Assembly (NCBI RefSeq): GCF_000149955.1
Contig: NC_030992.1
Location: 62,001-126,000 of the forward strand
Source: Fusarium oxysporum f. sp. lycopersici 4287
Taxonomy: Eukaryota > Ascomycota > Sordariomycetes > Hypocreales > Nectriaceae
DNA length: 64,000 bases
Direction of reading: 5' to 3'
Made by a program: the position numbers and the translations under genes. Position 1 is the first letter of the stretch, and every line of letters begins with the position of its first letter. Below the pieces are notes generated by a model. The model had not been told where the DNA came from. It did no database searches and worked only from the letters and a program-made list of their open reading frames with translations. Below, one piece after another: positions 19,585 through 29,574 of the stretch.

Positions 19585-21688
19585 ATGGTGACACTTGCGG
19601 CTTCGAAGACGGTCCCCTTGCACCCTCTGACTACTGATACTCTTGTTAGTCAAGCTCTGGCCGCGCTCGGCGGCGAGAAGGCCATTGCAGGTATTGATGG
19701 AATCATCTATCAGTCACAAAAGTCCGTCCGGCAGTAATAATCCACCAATCACGTAACTTATCAAATCTATCGAGTGTCTATCATTCCCGCAGCCTTCTGC
19801 AGAGCTACAACATGGACAAAGCAGACACAGCTGTCGAAATCTCTGGCTCTCAGAATGTATCCTTTAGCTATTCCTCGGGTCAGTTGACCCAGCGAATTGA
19901 CCGTACCTTCAAGCCCAGTGATACGTAATGTCATCTCCCTCTCTAGTAAGTCGACAGGCTTACACCGCATTAGAGTACTGGTATTGGGCATCTGCTAGAC
20001 TTGATGAGTTAGACTACTCTCTCGTTGTTTGCGGCGGTAAAGACGGATTTGCATGCTATGTTCGTGGAAACAATCAAATCTGGCTTCCTGCAAACCTTAC
20101 ATCCGGATACGTTGATGGTGAGTTTGGGCTTCTGTTCCTGCTCCTGAAGTCAGTTGATGACTCATTCACTGTTATAGCTGCCCTCGAAGAGTCTCTCGTC
20201 CTGCAAGGAAACGTCTTTTCGCCAAAGCTTTTGTTGGAGGTAAGTATTAGACATTCTGTTGGGAATCACCAACTGCAGAGTTTGCTGACATACCTAGATG
20301 AACGGTCATCATGGTCTAAAGGCTATTAAGGTTTTAATCAATGGAATTAAGACACCTGCTGGTAGGTTTCCAGCTTCGAATATGGCCATCCTGATCTAAC
20401 CAGGATAGTTTATGATCCCGTTCTCGAAATCACCATTATCTTTCGATGCTTCTAGTCATCTCCCTCACATCATCCGCACCGAAGAGAATCACATGATCTA
20501 TGGACCTTCGACAAACAACCTTTACCTTTCTCAATACAAAGCCATCGAGGGCATCAAATTCCCCCACACGTTCCAGACCGTTTATAACTCCACTACGCAG
20601 AAGCTAGATGCAACACTCGAGGAGTTCATCGTCGAGGAAATCACTATCAATCCCAAGTTTCCCAAGAACTACTTCAATGGCCTATCGGAAGGAAAAGGAT
20701 TCTTCCCCAAAGAGGCGCCCAGGAGGACTGAGGGTCTAAGTCATGCGCACATTCTCGAATTCAGCAGCAACATGCTTTGGTCTGGTCCTGGGTCCGGCAT
20801 TAGCAACAACTCTGTCGACAGTATCAAGCACAAAAACATTGTTCCCGGTCTACCCAACGCTCACTGGCTTATTGTCAACGACGAATTTCTGGGAGTTAAG
20901 CAGTTCGTGATCGAGTTCGAAGACCATGTTATCGTTGGTGATGCACCTCCCCAGTGGACCAAACAGGTGATCGAATGGATCGACAAGAACATTGGCAAGC
21001 CTATCAAATACCTCTGGGTAAGCTCCCAAGATTGAGGATGAATCGAGTTTTGGTGATGGGACACTAACACTCCTGCAACAGCCTACTCACCATCACCGTG
21101 ATCACAGCGGAGGAGCTGAGTACGTTAGAGTTGGGGCCAAGTTGATCGTCCCTGAAATCGCAGCGAGCTACTGGTCGAGCATTCCCAGTGCAGAGCCCAT
21201 CACCTTCAAGTAGGTTTCCTTTATCAATCGGCTGAGAACTACGATCTGATTGTCTGCTAGTGAAACGCACCCCTACATCCATAGCGATAGCAAGCACCAA
21301 GCCTGGTTCATCTGGGAAGAGCAAGCTACCCACTCCATTGACTGGTCATATGCCTTTATCACTGACAAGTGCCCTACCAACAAATCGGGCATTGCTGTCA
21401 TCGAGGCTGACGCATGGCATCCTGGTATGCCTGATGCCAATAATGACAGGTGGGAAATGCGAGAGTGGCTCGGTCAGCTTGTTAAAGATGGTCTGCCCGA
21501 GAGCGCCTAGTAAGTGCTCCCTATTACTCGATAAATAAAGAAAAGCAAGAAACTGACGAGGTTCCAGTGTTCTTCCAACCCATGGTCAGATCAGACAAGT
21601 CTCGGAACTCATTGAGCATACTGACTATGTATATGCCCAAAAGAGTGTTGGTGACTGGAAGAATGGAGGAGCTCTGTGCAAGGCGTGA
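19585..21688 (+). CDS. Metallo-beta-lactamase-fold hydrolase
   Basis: Multi-exon gene from the ATG at 19585 to the stop at 21686-21688. It has at least six introns, including about 20117-20177, 20239-20297, 21016-21081, 21211-21260 and 21510-21567. The C-terminal half has the zinc motif PTHHHRDHSGG (an HxHxDH variant, coded near 21082-21114) and a later VLPTHGQ that supplies another histidine. The N-terminal 200 residues are a preceding domain often seen in fungal members of unknown function. The fold hydrolyses esters, lactones, thioesters or sulfate esters. No signal peptide is obvious. It follows the MCT-type transporter by 175 bp in the same direction. Exon 1-3 boundaries are uncertain. 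Confidence 0.72.
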
Positions 21689-21960
21689 TTGGACTACGGC
21701 CCCAAGGTTATGTGATGGGGTATAGTTCATATGTTGTGTTGGGGCATCAGCTGGATATTAAGATGGAGTCGGATGGACCCAGCAGGGTGGCGACATAAAG
21801 GTAGACTTTCATTTATGTTCTATGTTTCGCAGTCCTTGGATGTTCTGCAGCCCTGGACATACATGTTAGCTAGTTAGAATCTTTATATGAATTTTAGAGC
21901 TCTATTAAGAGTAATTAGTTCAACAGGCCACTGTGGTCGAACTACCTGCCTGTCACTTCG

Positions 21961-22034
21961 AAGGTTTCCACTAAACCTTTATAAATAGGGTATTTGTACT
22001 GTAGGAATATTCTCTGGGGGTGCTGCCCCCAGAG
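21961..22034. repeat. Two adjacent perfect hairpins
   Basis: The first is AAGGTTT-CCACT-AAACCTT (7-bp stem, 21961-21979). The second is CTCTGGGGG-TGCTG-CCCCCAGAG (9-bp GC-rich stem, 22012-22034). They lie 273 bp past the hydrolase stop codon. A role in RNA 3' processing or as a relic of a mobile element end is possible but unproven. Confidence 0.45.
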
Positions 22035-22244
22035 GCGTGCTTTACCCAAATTTATGCGACATCAATTTTTGTATCTTTGTCTCGCTAAGCCACAAGGGAA
22101 AGGCCCGAATCGACAAGGCTTGTTGCTAACACAAGAAGAGCAAATACAGATAGGAAACAGCGCATCTGTGTCCGGATGGTTGCTCGAATTGTGGTTGCAC
22201 TATTCAACTGCAATCTATGGCCTCAACAGCGGTACCTAGGAATT

Positions 22245-22319
22245 ATTGAAGCCCCGAACGGATCGAACCTATCAGCGTGTTAAGCATAATAACCTTCACT
22301 CACTAACTTAATTTTAAGC
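22245..22319 (-). pseudogene. Possible degenerate tRNA (Val-AAC-like)
   Basis: On the minus strand a 75-nt segment has a perfect B-box (GGTTCGATCC), a loop reading TTAACAC like that of valine-AAC tRNA, and ends that pair six of seven positions with two wobbles (AAGCTTA with GGGGCTT). The anticodon and T stems are broken by several mismatches, so it cannot be a normal functional tRNA. It may be a chance match. Confidence 0.22.
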
Positions 22320-22777
22320 TTCTTGATCTGCTAAAGCTTGCTCCCTCTCTCCCTCTGTATTAAATATTAGATTATACTACGGGCAAAATACAGTCGCTAT
22401 TCATTCTTGTCTTTCGTTGCCAACACCTGCCTTGAGTGATATTTTTCTTGAAGTTATACTAATGGTAGCTGGCTTCATGCATAATCACAACGCTTCCTCT
22501 GGAAAGTCTCGCAGATCAAAATTTGAATCGAGAGTAAGCGGAGTAACAAAGCGTAAGCACTAAACGAGGCTGATCAACGCCAGCCACGAGTCATTCGTCG
22601 TATGTTTATTGTCTGACGTAGACTAGCGCGCGTCTGTATCGGCACGCGGTGCTTTATTAAATGCCGCCCTCGCCTCGAAAAAGCGCTTCCCGAGCGGACC
22701 CAGCTTTCGAAGCCGCGACCGTATTTCCTCACTCAGTCCGCTTTTGTGACAGTCACAGATACACAAACGGATACAAT

Positions 22778-24930
22778 ATGAGTACCTTAGAAGGTACAGT
22801 GGAGACTCGTCTGAATAGGACCTGCGAGGTATGATGAACGAACACTCGTCAACGTCATTGCTAATGCAAGTCCAAGGGTTGTCGGAAGAGGAAGATCAGG
22901 TGCATCTCGGACCTTTCCAACTCACAGCCTTCGTTGGAAAAATGCAACCGCTGCAGAAAGCTGGACATTGAATGTGTCTTTAACGCTCCAGCCACAAGAA
23001 AAAGACGGAGACGCAATGAAACAAGAATCCACGAACTTGAACAGAAGCTCGAGGAAGTTCAGCGGATGGTTGCTACAGGGCGCCAAGGAGATCTGTGCAT
23101 ACCACCAACCTCAGAAGCCTCGCTAACGCCCGCGAGTAGCCAAGGCTCATTTCCGTCATATGGGCGCATCTCAACCACGTCTCCCAGCCATTCTACATCT
23201 TATGAGACTACTAGCGAATCGCCGGTCAAGGGAGACCCTGTGTCGCGAGGAATTATTAAAGAGTCGCTCGCAGAAGAATTATACACCAAGTTCTTTACTG
23301 ACCTTTTACCGCATTACCCTTTGATTTTTCCCGACGCTCTCCTCTCATGGCGGGCTTTGCAGCAAGATCGACCAGCACTCTTCCGGGCCATACTGGCAAC
23401 GTCATCAAGCAGCTTCAGGCCAGATCTCTGGACACCACTCTTTCGAGATGCGGAGCGATATGTCATGGAGGAGGCCATGATTTACGGTCGGAAATCCATA
23501 GACCTCATACAAGCTGCTCTGGTTCTTGTAACTTGGAGTCATCCGCCCGGCAAGTTCCAGCATTTGAACTTTGGCCAGTTTATTAATATCGCAGCTACTA
23601 TGGTAATTGACCTGCGATCCTCAAATGACGAGCGATATCAAATTCCGTCGTCTAACCCTGAAGTTTTACATACCAAGGAATACTTGGAAACTGTTAGGGC
23701 GTTCTCAGCTTGCTACTTTCTATGCTCAGGGTTCAACTCCTCTTCCTAGTCTAATATCCCGCAATTATGCTAATGTATGTCCAGTATTGCCATGTCATTC
23801 CGTCGGCCGAGCACGCTATACTATGGCCCCTGGGTGCAAGAGTGTATAAATATCTTAGGTTCTCCAGCTAGCACACATCTTGGTGATCGACGTTTGGCAG
23901 CATGGATCAGACTCCAACGGCTTGCAGAGGAGTCTCTTGCCATAACCAGAGTCGGGTCAGATGAGAACTCGCCAAGATTTAATCATTCGGACCCCCGTAC
24001 CCGTTTTATTCTGCAAGGCTGTCTCCAACGAGTCAAGGATTTGCGGCAGAATCTGCCAGAAGAAGTTATGACTCGTAAGATTGCCATCACTATCTTTCGT
24101 TCAAATAACTAATACTTAAAGTAACTCTCGAGATACACTACCATGTCATCCTTCTTAACCTCTATGAGCCAGGTCTTTATGATAATCACGAGTTTCGAGA
24201 TTTTTGCCCTCCTTATGCTATTCATACTTTCCTGTCGGCGAACACATTCGCTCCGGATTTGCCACAGTATGTTGATGCGCGCATAGAATGCCTGAATGTG
24301 GCTCGGAACCTGATTCAGTTGTTCCTTCAATTCTCCCCCGAAATCCTACAGCAAGTGCCCATAATCGTCTTTACCAGGATGATGTATGCTGTTGTTATGA
24401 TCATTAAACTCGAGGTTTTTAATAGACCGACCACCGATGGAGCGGATATGTCGGAAGCTGAACAGATTTCTGCTCTGGATTTAATGCGCCTTGTCCTCGA
24501 AAAGCTCAAATTATCATCGGACGAAGGACGCTTTTTTATCCCAACAACTTTCCATGCCGTGTTGGGGAGATTGCACAGCCGATGTGTCGAGAGTTATTGG
24601 CGTCTGGCCATGGGCCAGAACGAGATGAACGAGATCATCAAACCTCTCATGAACCTTCAAGTTCAAGACTCGAGCAAGGAGAAAGAGGAAATATCTTCAG
24701 AAGTGCACCGGGAGCGTCCGATTCCCCAGCAACAGGTCCTTGGACTTGAGTATCTGTCTCAGCAGACGGAAGATGGTGTTTTTCTAGACACGTCCATATC
24801 GCTAGATGATTGTTTTCCAAGTGCCGCAGCCAATTCTGGTGTAGAAGTGCTTTGGACCAATTTCTTTAGCAAAGGATTTCTGCCAACAGGTACAGAACAG
24901 GGGTTTGACAAGAGAATGATGGGTACTTAA
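22778..24930 (+). CDS. Zn2Cys6 transcription factor beside UbiX/UbiD genes
   Basis: Four exons, 22778-22828, 22877-23730, 23785-24074 and 24122-24930, give 667 aa in phase. The intron 1 acceptor must be at 22876: only then is the zinc cluster canonical (TCEGCRKRKIRC, then CNRCRKLDIEC). The alternative acceptor six bases earlier inserts two residues between the first two cysteines. A basic linker RKRRRRNE and a coiled coil HELEQKLEEVQ follow, then the fungal TF domain. It ends about 500 bp from the convergent flavin prenyltransferase gene. In Aspergillus niger a Zn2Cys6 regulator (SdrA) is linked to padA/ohbA and controls sorbate/cinnamate decarboxylation. This gene may be the functional equivalent, inferred from linkage. 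Confidence 0.88.
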
Positions 24931-25432
24931 TAGACGCACTGATATTTTGGGCATCGTTGCAAAGTATATAAAAGACCTTCTCTGTAGAGGATGGCGGTAC
25001 GGTTGTGTCTTAGATGTCAGCCTGGTTATTAACATAATCTATCAACCTAGCATCCATACTAAGGTAGAGGCCAAAGATTGTTCCGCCTGCGACAACAGAT
25101 CACCGAACAGAAGCGGAAGCAGCAGTTCGACCATCTCGAGAGTACTATGGACCAAGTTGTCTCCATTTTTTTTTAACTTACACTGGCCATCTTATAAACT
25201 CAGAATGGTCCTGACGTGACTCAGATCTTATTAGCAAACTCTGGCAATTAATATAAATTATGCATTCTTTGCTGCAGAAATATGGGGCATAGACGTCACC
25301 TAGCCCACTGCGGCAGGCACCCACGAATGCGATTCTATCTATTCTGAAGATGCCAGTTGAAGACGAAGGCAGACACCATGAGAATGAATTCAGCTCTCGT
25401 ATGAATGTCTACGGGTGGCCTGTGTTCATGCA
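24931..25432. other. Convergent intergenic spacer
   Basis: About 500 bp. A stretch at about 25075-25165 reads in one frame as a charged, Gln/Lys/Arg-rich helix-like peptide, but has no start or stable frame and may be chance. Nothing else seen. Confidence 0.4.
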
Positions 25433-26170
25433 CTAGGCATTTTGCTTTCCCTTTGCCGCCCAGTCAAACCCTGACCAACGGGCTTCATCCTGCATATCCC
25501 CGTCTATGACTTCCAGGTCCAGCAGATCAATCATCCTCATGACACTTTGCTGTACCATATCATCGATAGAGCTTGGCCTCGTATAAAAGGCCATCACTGG
25601 CGGAAATACCACAGCGCCGGCTTTCGTGACTTCAAGCATGTTCTCCAAGTAAATGCTTGTCAACGGCGTTTCTCTAGCCACCAGAACAAGCCTTCTTCTC
25701 TCCTTCAGTGTCACGCTTGCCGCGCGTACGATGAGGTCGTTGTCGTAACCCATGCGTATGCCTGCTAATGTTTTCATACTGCATGGAACTACAATCATGC
25801 CATCTGTGCGAAAGGAACCAGAGGATAGTGAGGCTGAGACATCCAGCGACGAGTGTGTGACTGAAGCAAGAGACTCGAGGTAAGAAGTCGTGTTATTTGG
25901 AACTTCAAGTTCATATTTGAGTGTCGCCCCTCCCCATTTCGACATGACGAGATGAGTCTCAACGTCGAGTTCCCGGAGGCGTTGGAGCAGAGCAACTGCC
26001 AACGGTGAGCCAGTTGCTCCTGTAACAGCAACGACAATACGTTTTGGACGGCCATTGGGTCCAGGCGAGGAGGACTGGTAGCGTGTTTGAGCTGGCAAGT
26101 GACGAGCCATCGAAAGTTTTGGGAGATCATGCCCGCTGAAGAGCCGTAACGGGTGAGCAAAACTGCGCAT
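25433..26170 (-). CDS. PAD1: Flavin prenyltransferase (UbiX/PAD1 family)
   Basis: 245 aa from the ATG at 26170; the open frame runs further 5' but only to a TTG, so 26170 is chosen. The enzyme makes prenylated FMN, the cofactor of UbiD-type decarboxylases. The N terminus (MRSFAHPLRLFSG, rich in Arg/Ser/His) looks like a mitochondrial presequence of about 45 residues. The FMN motif IVVAVTGATGSPLAVALL follows. Then come VPCSMKTLAGIRMGYDNDLIVRA-type residues and the conserved RRRLVLVARETPL segment before VFPPVMAFY. The gene is divergent from the UbiD-type decarboxylase, which needs its product. The pair is arranged as a functional unit, as in fungal pad/fdc loci. Confidence 0.93.
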   Translation of the reverse strand: MRSFAHPLRLFSGHDLPKLSMARHLPAQTRYQSSSPGPNGRPKRIVVAVTGATGSPLAVALLQRLRELDVETHLVMSKWGGATLKYELEVPNNTTSYLESLASVTHSSLDVSASLSSGSFRTDGMIVVPCSMKTLAGIRMGYDNDLIVRAASVTLKERRRLVLVARETPLTSIYLENMLEVTKAGAVVFPPVMAFYTRPSSIDDMVQQSVMRMIDLLDLEVIDGDMQDEARWSGFDWAAKGKQNA

Positions 26171-27107
26171 CTTAGAAGAGGAGAACTCGGCTAAAGCTTC
26201 TGAATAGTTCTTGGATGCAATCAGGAGTCTGATGTTTGATTTGAGATTGACATAGATCGCAAACCGGATCGACTGAGCAGCGTGGATACGTTGTAAGTAT
26301 TGCAATCCTTGTACGAGTAACAGAGTCGATCAGCTTGAAAAGGAAAAAGCAATAAACCATTGTATAGGGTTTAGTCAGACTTTACAAACGTGCCATTCAG
26401 GCTTTTGATAGTCACTTTGTTGCAGCATGCAAGGGTGTAAGCACTATGTAATCAAATGGGTGTGCCGATCTGGCATCATTCCAAGATTTACAATGCGCGA
26501 GGCAAACGCCACTTCTTATGGTCCTGCATTTATACGAAATTCGCATAAGGCTTTCTTATGTGGAAACTCATCTTACGAAACCCAGCATGCTTTATTGGCT
26601 AGAGCAATTCAACCTAGCCAGTCGGGAATCTTGACGACAATTGACTTTGACAGTCCAAAGTGGACCCCTTGCAAGTCCACCGGCCACGAGGGACTTGAAT
26701 ATTAAACATTTCAAGGTCTCTACTGCATGACCTGAAATACGATTTATAGACGCTTTCGATAATTGAATTGTAACCCCGCCAGGCTGATATGGCTAGAGAT
26801 GAAGCCCGAGCAGTACATGGGGGGCTGACAACGATGAAATGATAAGACCTCTGTTGTGCTGTTATTTCGGATAATCGGCACGGCTTCGCGATTAAGATAA
26901 GACTTATTACATTGTGGCTTGCTGCGAGATGACAGATCGTTGCAGTAGTGCTTAATAACATGCTTGCTAAAGCTGACTACAGCGCATTTCCAGATGTGGT
27001 ACGAGGCGGCCGACAATGCCTCACCCGCTTAAATTCCCTGGAAGGTCAACGACCTAGAGGGCCTGACTTGTAGATAGCCTCTTTGACTGTAAGACATTGA
27101 ATATTCA
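26171..27107. promoter_or_regulatory. Bidirectional promoter of the PAD1/FDC1 pair
   Basis: 937 bp between divergent partner genes. It contains repeated CTTATG/CATAAG words (near 26515, 26545 and 26556) in alternating orientation, which might be regulator sites. No gene seen. Confidence 0.45.
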
Positions 27108-28694
27108 ATGAAAATCATGCAGCGACTTCGTCCTACCTTGGGAAACAGGCTCCTGGCGAGCCGTGCATCGCGTCGGTCACTCTCAGCGGGCAGGGATTCT
27201 TCTCCCGCGCATCTTGACTTTCGGGCCTTTGTGGACACTTTGCGAGAGGACAATGACTTGGCCGATATCACTGCTGAAGTCGACCCCAAACTCGAAGTCG
27301 CAGCTGCCATCCGTCTGGCATATGAACAGCGCACAAAGGCTCCATTGTTCCACAATGTGAAGGGGGCAAAGGACGGCCTATTTCGCATTCTGGGTGCACC
27401 AGCTGGTTTCTCCAGTGACCCAAAGTTTCCTTACCGACGTCTGGCACAGCACCTTGCACTTCCGAAAGAAGCCGGTGTGACAGATGTCATCGACAAGATG
27501 CTATCGGCAAAGGGAGAAAAGCCTCTTCCTCCAGTTCATGTCTCCACGGGACCATGTAAAGAGAAGATCATCATGGGCGACGACGTTGATCTCACCAAGC
27601 TGCCTGCTCCTCTTTTGAACAAGGCCGATGGGGGGAACTACATCCAGACATTGGGGATCAACATCATTCCCCATCCAACAGAGCCATGGACAAATTGGTC
27701 TATCGCGCGGGCGATGGTTTATGATAAGACACGAATGGTCGGTCTCATCATGAAACCACAGCATATTGCTAGGATCTTTGAAGAATGGAAAAAGACTGGC
27801 AAAGACGTCCCATATGCCATTGCCCTGGGAGCTCCACCTGTCGCTACCATGGCCGCCAGTATGCCCCTACCAGCTGGTGTCTCAGAGTCTGAATACGTTG
27901 GTGCTCTCTGCGGTTCGCCATTGGAGCTCGTCAAGTGTGAGACCAATGACATGTACGTCCCAGCAACAAGCGAGATCGTACTAGAAGGCACGATTTCCAT
28001 CACAGATACTGCCAAAGAGGGCCCATTCGGGGAGATGCATGGCTACAGCTTTCTCGATGAAAATTCCCAACAGCCTCTGTATACTGTCAAAGCCATCACT
28101 CATCGTAACAACCCAATCTTACCAGTTTGTGTACCTGGACGCGCAAATCTCGGCCCAGATGAGACGCATACCATGATTGGAACCCTTGCCTCCGCAGAGA
28201 TTCGGCACTTGCTTCAGCAGCACGGTTTGCCGGTGACTCAAGTCTTTGCTTTGTTCGAGACACAGGTCATTTGGGCGGCTGTACAAGTCGACCGCAAGAA
28301 GCTCGCTGAGATGAAGACGAACGCCAAAGACTTCTGCGCGGAGATAGGAGACCTTGTGTTCCGCAACAAGTGCGGTATGCAGATCCACCGTCTGCTTGTT
28401 GTGGGAGAGGATATCAACCCTTTCGACATGAATGATGTCACTTGGGCTTTTGCAACAAGGTGCAGACCAGCGATGGATGAGTTCCATTTTGAGGATGTCC
28501 CTGCTTACCCACTCGTGCCGTACATGTCGCATGGACCTGGGACAAAGCTCACGGGAGGAAAGGTCGTGGCCAATTGTTTGTTGCCGGAAGAGTATGAAGG
28601 GAAGCAAGGCTGGGTGACATGTGATTTTGAGAATGGATATCCTGAAGATGTCAAGAAGAGAGTCTTGAGTAGACGTCAGGACTTTGGTATATAA
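27108..28694 (+). CDS. FDC1: UbiD-family aromatic/cinnamic acid decarboxylase (FDC1-like)
   Basis: Intronless, 528 aa, ATG at 27108. Family enzymes use prenylated FMN to remove CO2 non-oxidatively from cinnamic, ferulic, coumaric or sorbic acids. Visible family features are the N-terminal LDFRAFVDTLREDNDL, the cofactor/metal region TLGINIIPHPTEPWTNWSIA, HNVKGAKDGLFRILGAP and EMHGYSFLDENSQQPLYTVK. The length is close to yeast Fdc1 plus an N-terminal extension (MKIMQRLRPTLGNRLLASRA) that looks mitochondrial, matching the targeting of its UbiX partner. Decarboxylation detoxifies plant phenylpropenoic acids to styrenes. The acid substrate cannot be told from sequence alone. Confidence 0.95.
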   Translation: MKIMQRLRPTLGNRLLASRASRRSLSAGRDSSPAHLDFRAFVDTLREDNDLADITAEVDPKLEVAAAIRLAYEQRTKAPLFHNVKGAKDGLFRILGAPAGFSSDPKFPYRRLAQHLALPKEAGVTDVIDKMLSAKGEKPLPPVHVSTGPCKEKIIMGDDVDLTKLPAPLLNKADGGNYIQTLGINIIPHPTEPWTNWSIARAMVYDKTRMVGLIMKPQHIARIFEEWKKTGKDVPYAIALGAPPVATMAASMPLPAGVSESEYVGALCGSPLELVKCETNDMYVPATSEIVLEGTISITDTAKEGPFGEMHGYSFLDENSQQPLYTVKAITHRNNPILPVCVPGRANLGPDETHTMIGTLASAEIRHLLQQHGLPVTQVFALFETQVIWAAVQVDRKKLAEMKTNAKDFCAEIGDLVFRNKCGMQIHRLLVVGEDINPFDMNDVTWAFATRCRPAMDEFHFEDVPAYPLVPYMSHGPGTKLTGGKVVANCLLPEEYEGKQGWVTCDFENGYPEDVKKRVLSRRQDFGI

Positions 28695-29574
28695 TGGCTA
28701 AACTACGTTTGCATTAATTGGAAGCCTACTATTCTCTGGTAATGTGACTATTTAGTTTGTTTCTTTATTGAAGCTTGTTTTTAAAATTCCTAGCCTTGGA
28801 AAGACAGCTAAGAGCACTGAAAAAGAACTCGAGCACCAGGATCTTTGACAGCCATGGAAGAGCTAGAAAGTTACAAGTATTCTTTTAGACTTATATTTGC
28901 CGAAGAACCTCTATCATTATTACAAATCAGCGATGGGACGCCTGAGAAATACACATCGCGAGTAGGGAAAAGGAAACTCCCATAAGCGGAAGACCCGGCA
29001 AGGCTCTCCAAAAACCTGAAAGGGGGCTTATACCTCTGCTAATAGTGATGAGAAGTCTTCTGAATTGAGTGGAGGTTCTGAGACATATAGGCTTACTACT
29101 AGTGGCCATTCAGTTGAGAATGGGCAAGATGATACTTCCGAAGCGAATAGTTCGAGCAATAGCTCCCTAAATCTGATATTGGTATGTCGGGCAATGGACT
29201 TCAATGGACGGTTCCTCCGAAGAAATGTCACCCTGGGCGCAAAAAACATGATCCCATGCTTCTGCCCAAAACCTGCCTCCAATGGAGGACGATGTCGTTA
29301 TGGAGCCCCATCGATACATGTGCTCCCTGTCTTGTAAGGGAGTTAGGAACAAGACGATCGATGGTCTCAAACCTTGGCTCCGGGTTCTTGCAGACCGAGC
29401 CAACACCATAAAGGCTAGTACCGAAAGCCTGCGTGGAGCGTCACTCATGTTTAACGACATTGAGGATCACTCTCAGCTTCGACGCGGCAAGCCATCGGCT
29501 CTTTCTTCACAAGCAGGCCGCTTAATATGCCAAGGTTTAAATAAGTCTATATCAACTATATAATACTATTTAAT
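28695..29574. other. Convergent spacer containing a prenyltransferase relic
   Basis: 880 bp between FDC1 and the following carrier gene. Apart from the prenyltransferase-like relic at about 29265-29563, and possibly its upstream linker from about 29041, I see nothing functional. Confidence 0.5.
29265..29563 (+). pseudogene. Relic of GGPP-synthase-type prenyltransferase domain
   Basis: One frame reads through features of fungal geranylgeranyl diphosphate synthases or the prenyltransferase half of chimeric diterpene synthases. These are VVMEPHRYMCSLSCKGVR (family: SLPSKGVR), then KTIDGLKPWL, then ASLMFNDIEDHSQLRRGKP (family: DDIEDxSxLRRGxP). The first aspartate-rich motif has lost its leading Asp, which is Asn here. 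After GKP the homology decays and a stop follows at 29563. The rest of the roughly 300-residue domain and the second Asp-rich motif are absent. The Ser/Asn/Glu-rich stretch at about 29041-29160, in another frame, resembles an interdomain linker. A non-functional fragment is the simplest reading. Confidence 0.6.

Larger units (their letters stand above)
21689..22777. other. Intergenic stretch with hairpins and a tRNA-like relic
   Basis: About 1.09 kb between the hydrolase and the next regulator gene. Two perfect short hairpins lie at 21961-21979 and 22012-22034, and a degenerate tRNA-like segment on the minus strand at about 22245-22319. The last 150 bp are the regulator's promoter. No protein gene supported. 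Confidence 0.5.

Noticed and set aside
22829..22870. Intron 1 acceptor at 22870 in the second Zn2Cys6 gene
   Set aside because: It would put four residues between the first two cysteines; the acceptor at 22876 gives the canonical C-x2-C-x6-C spacing.
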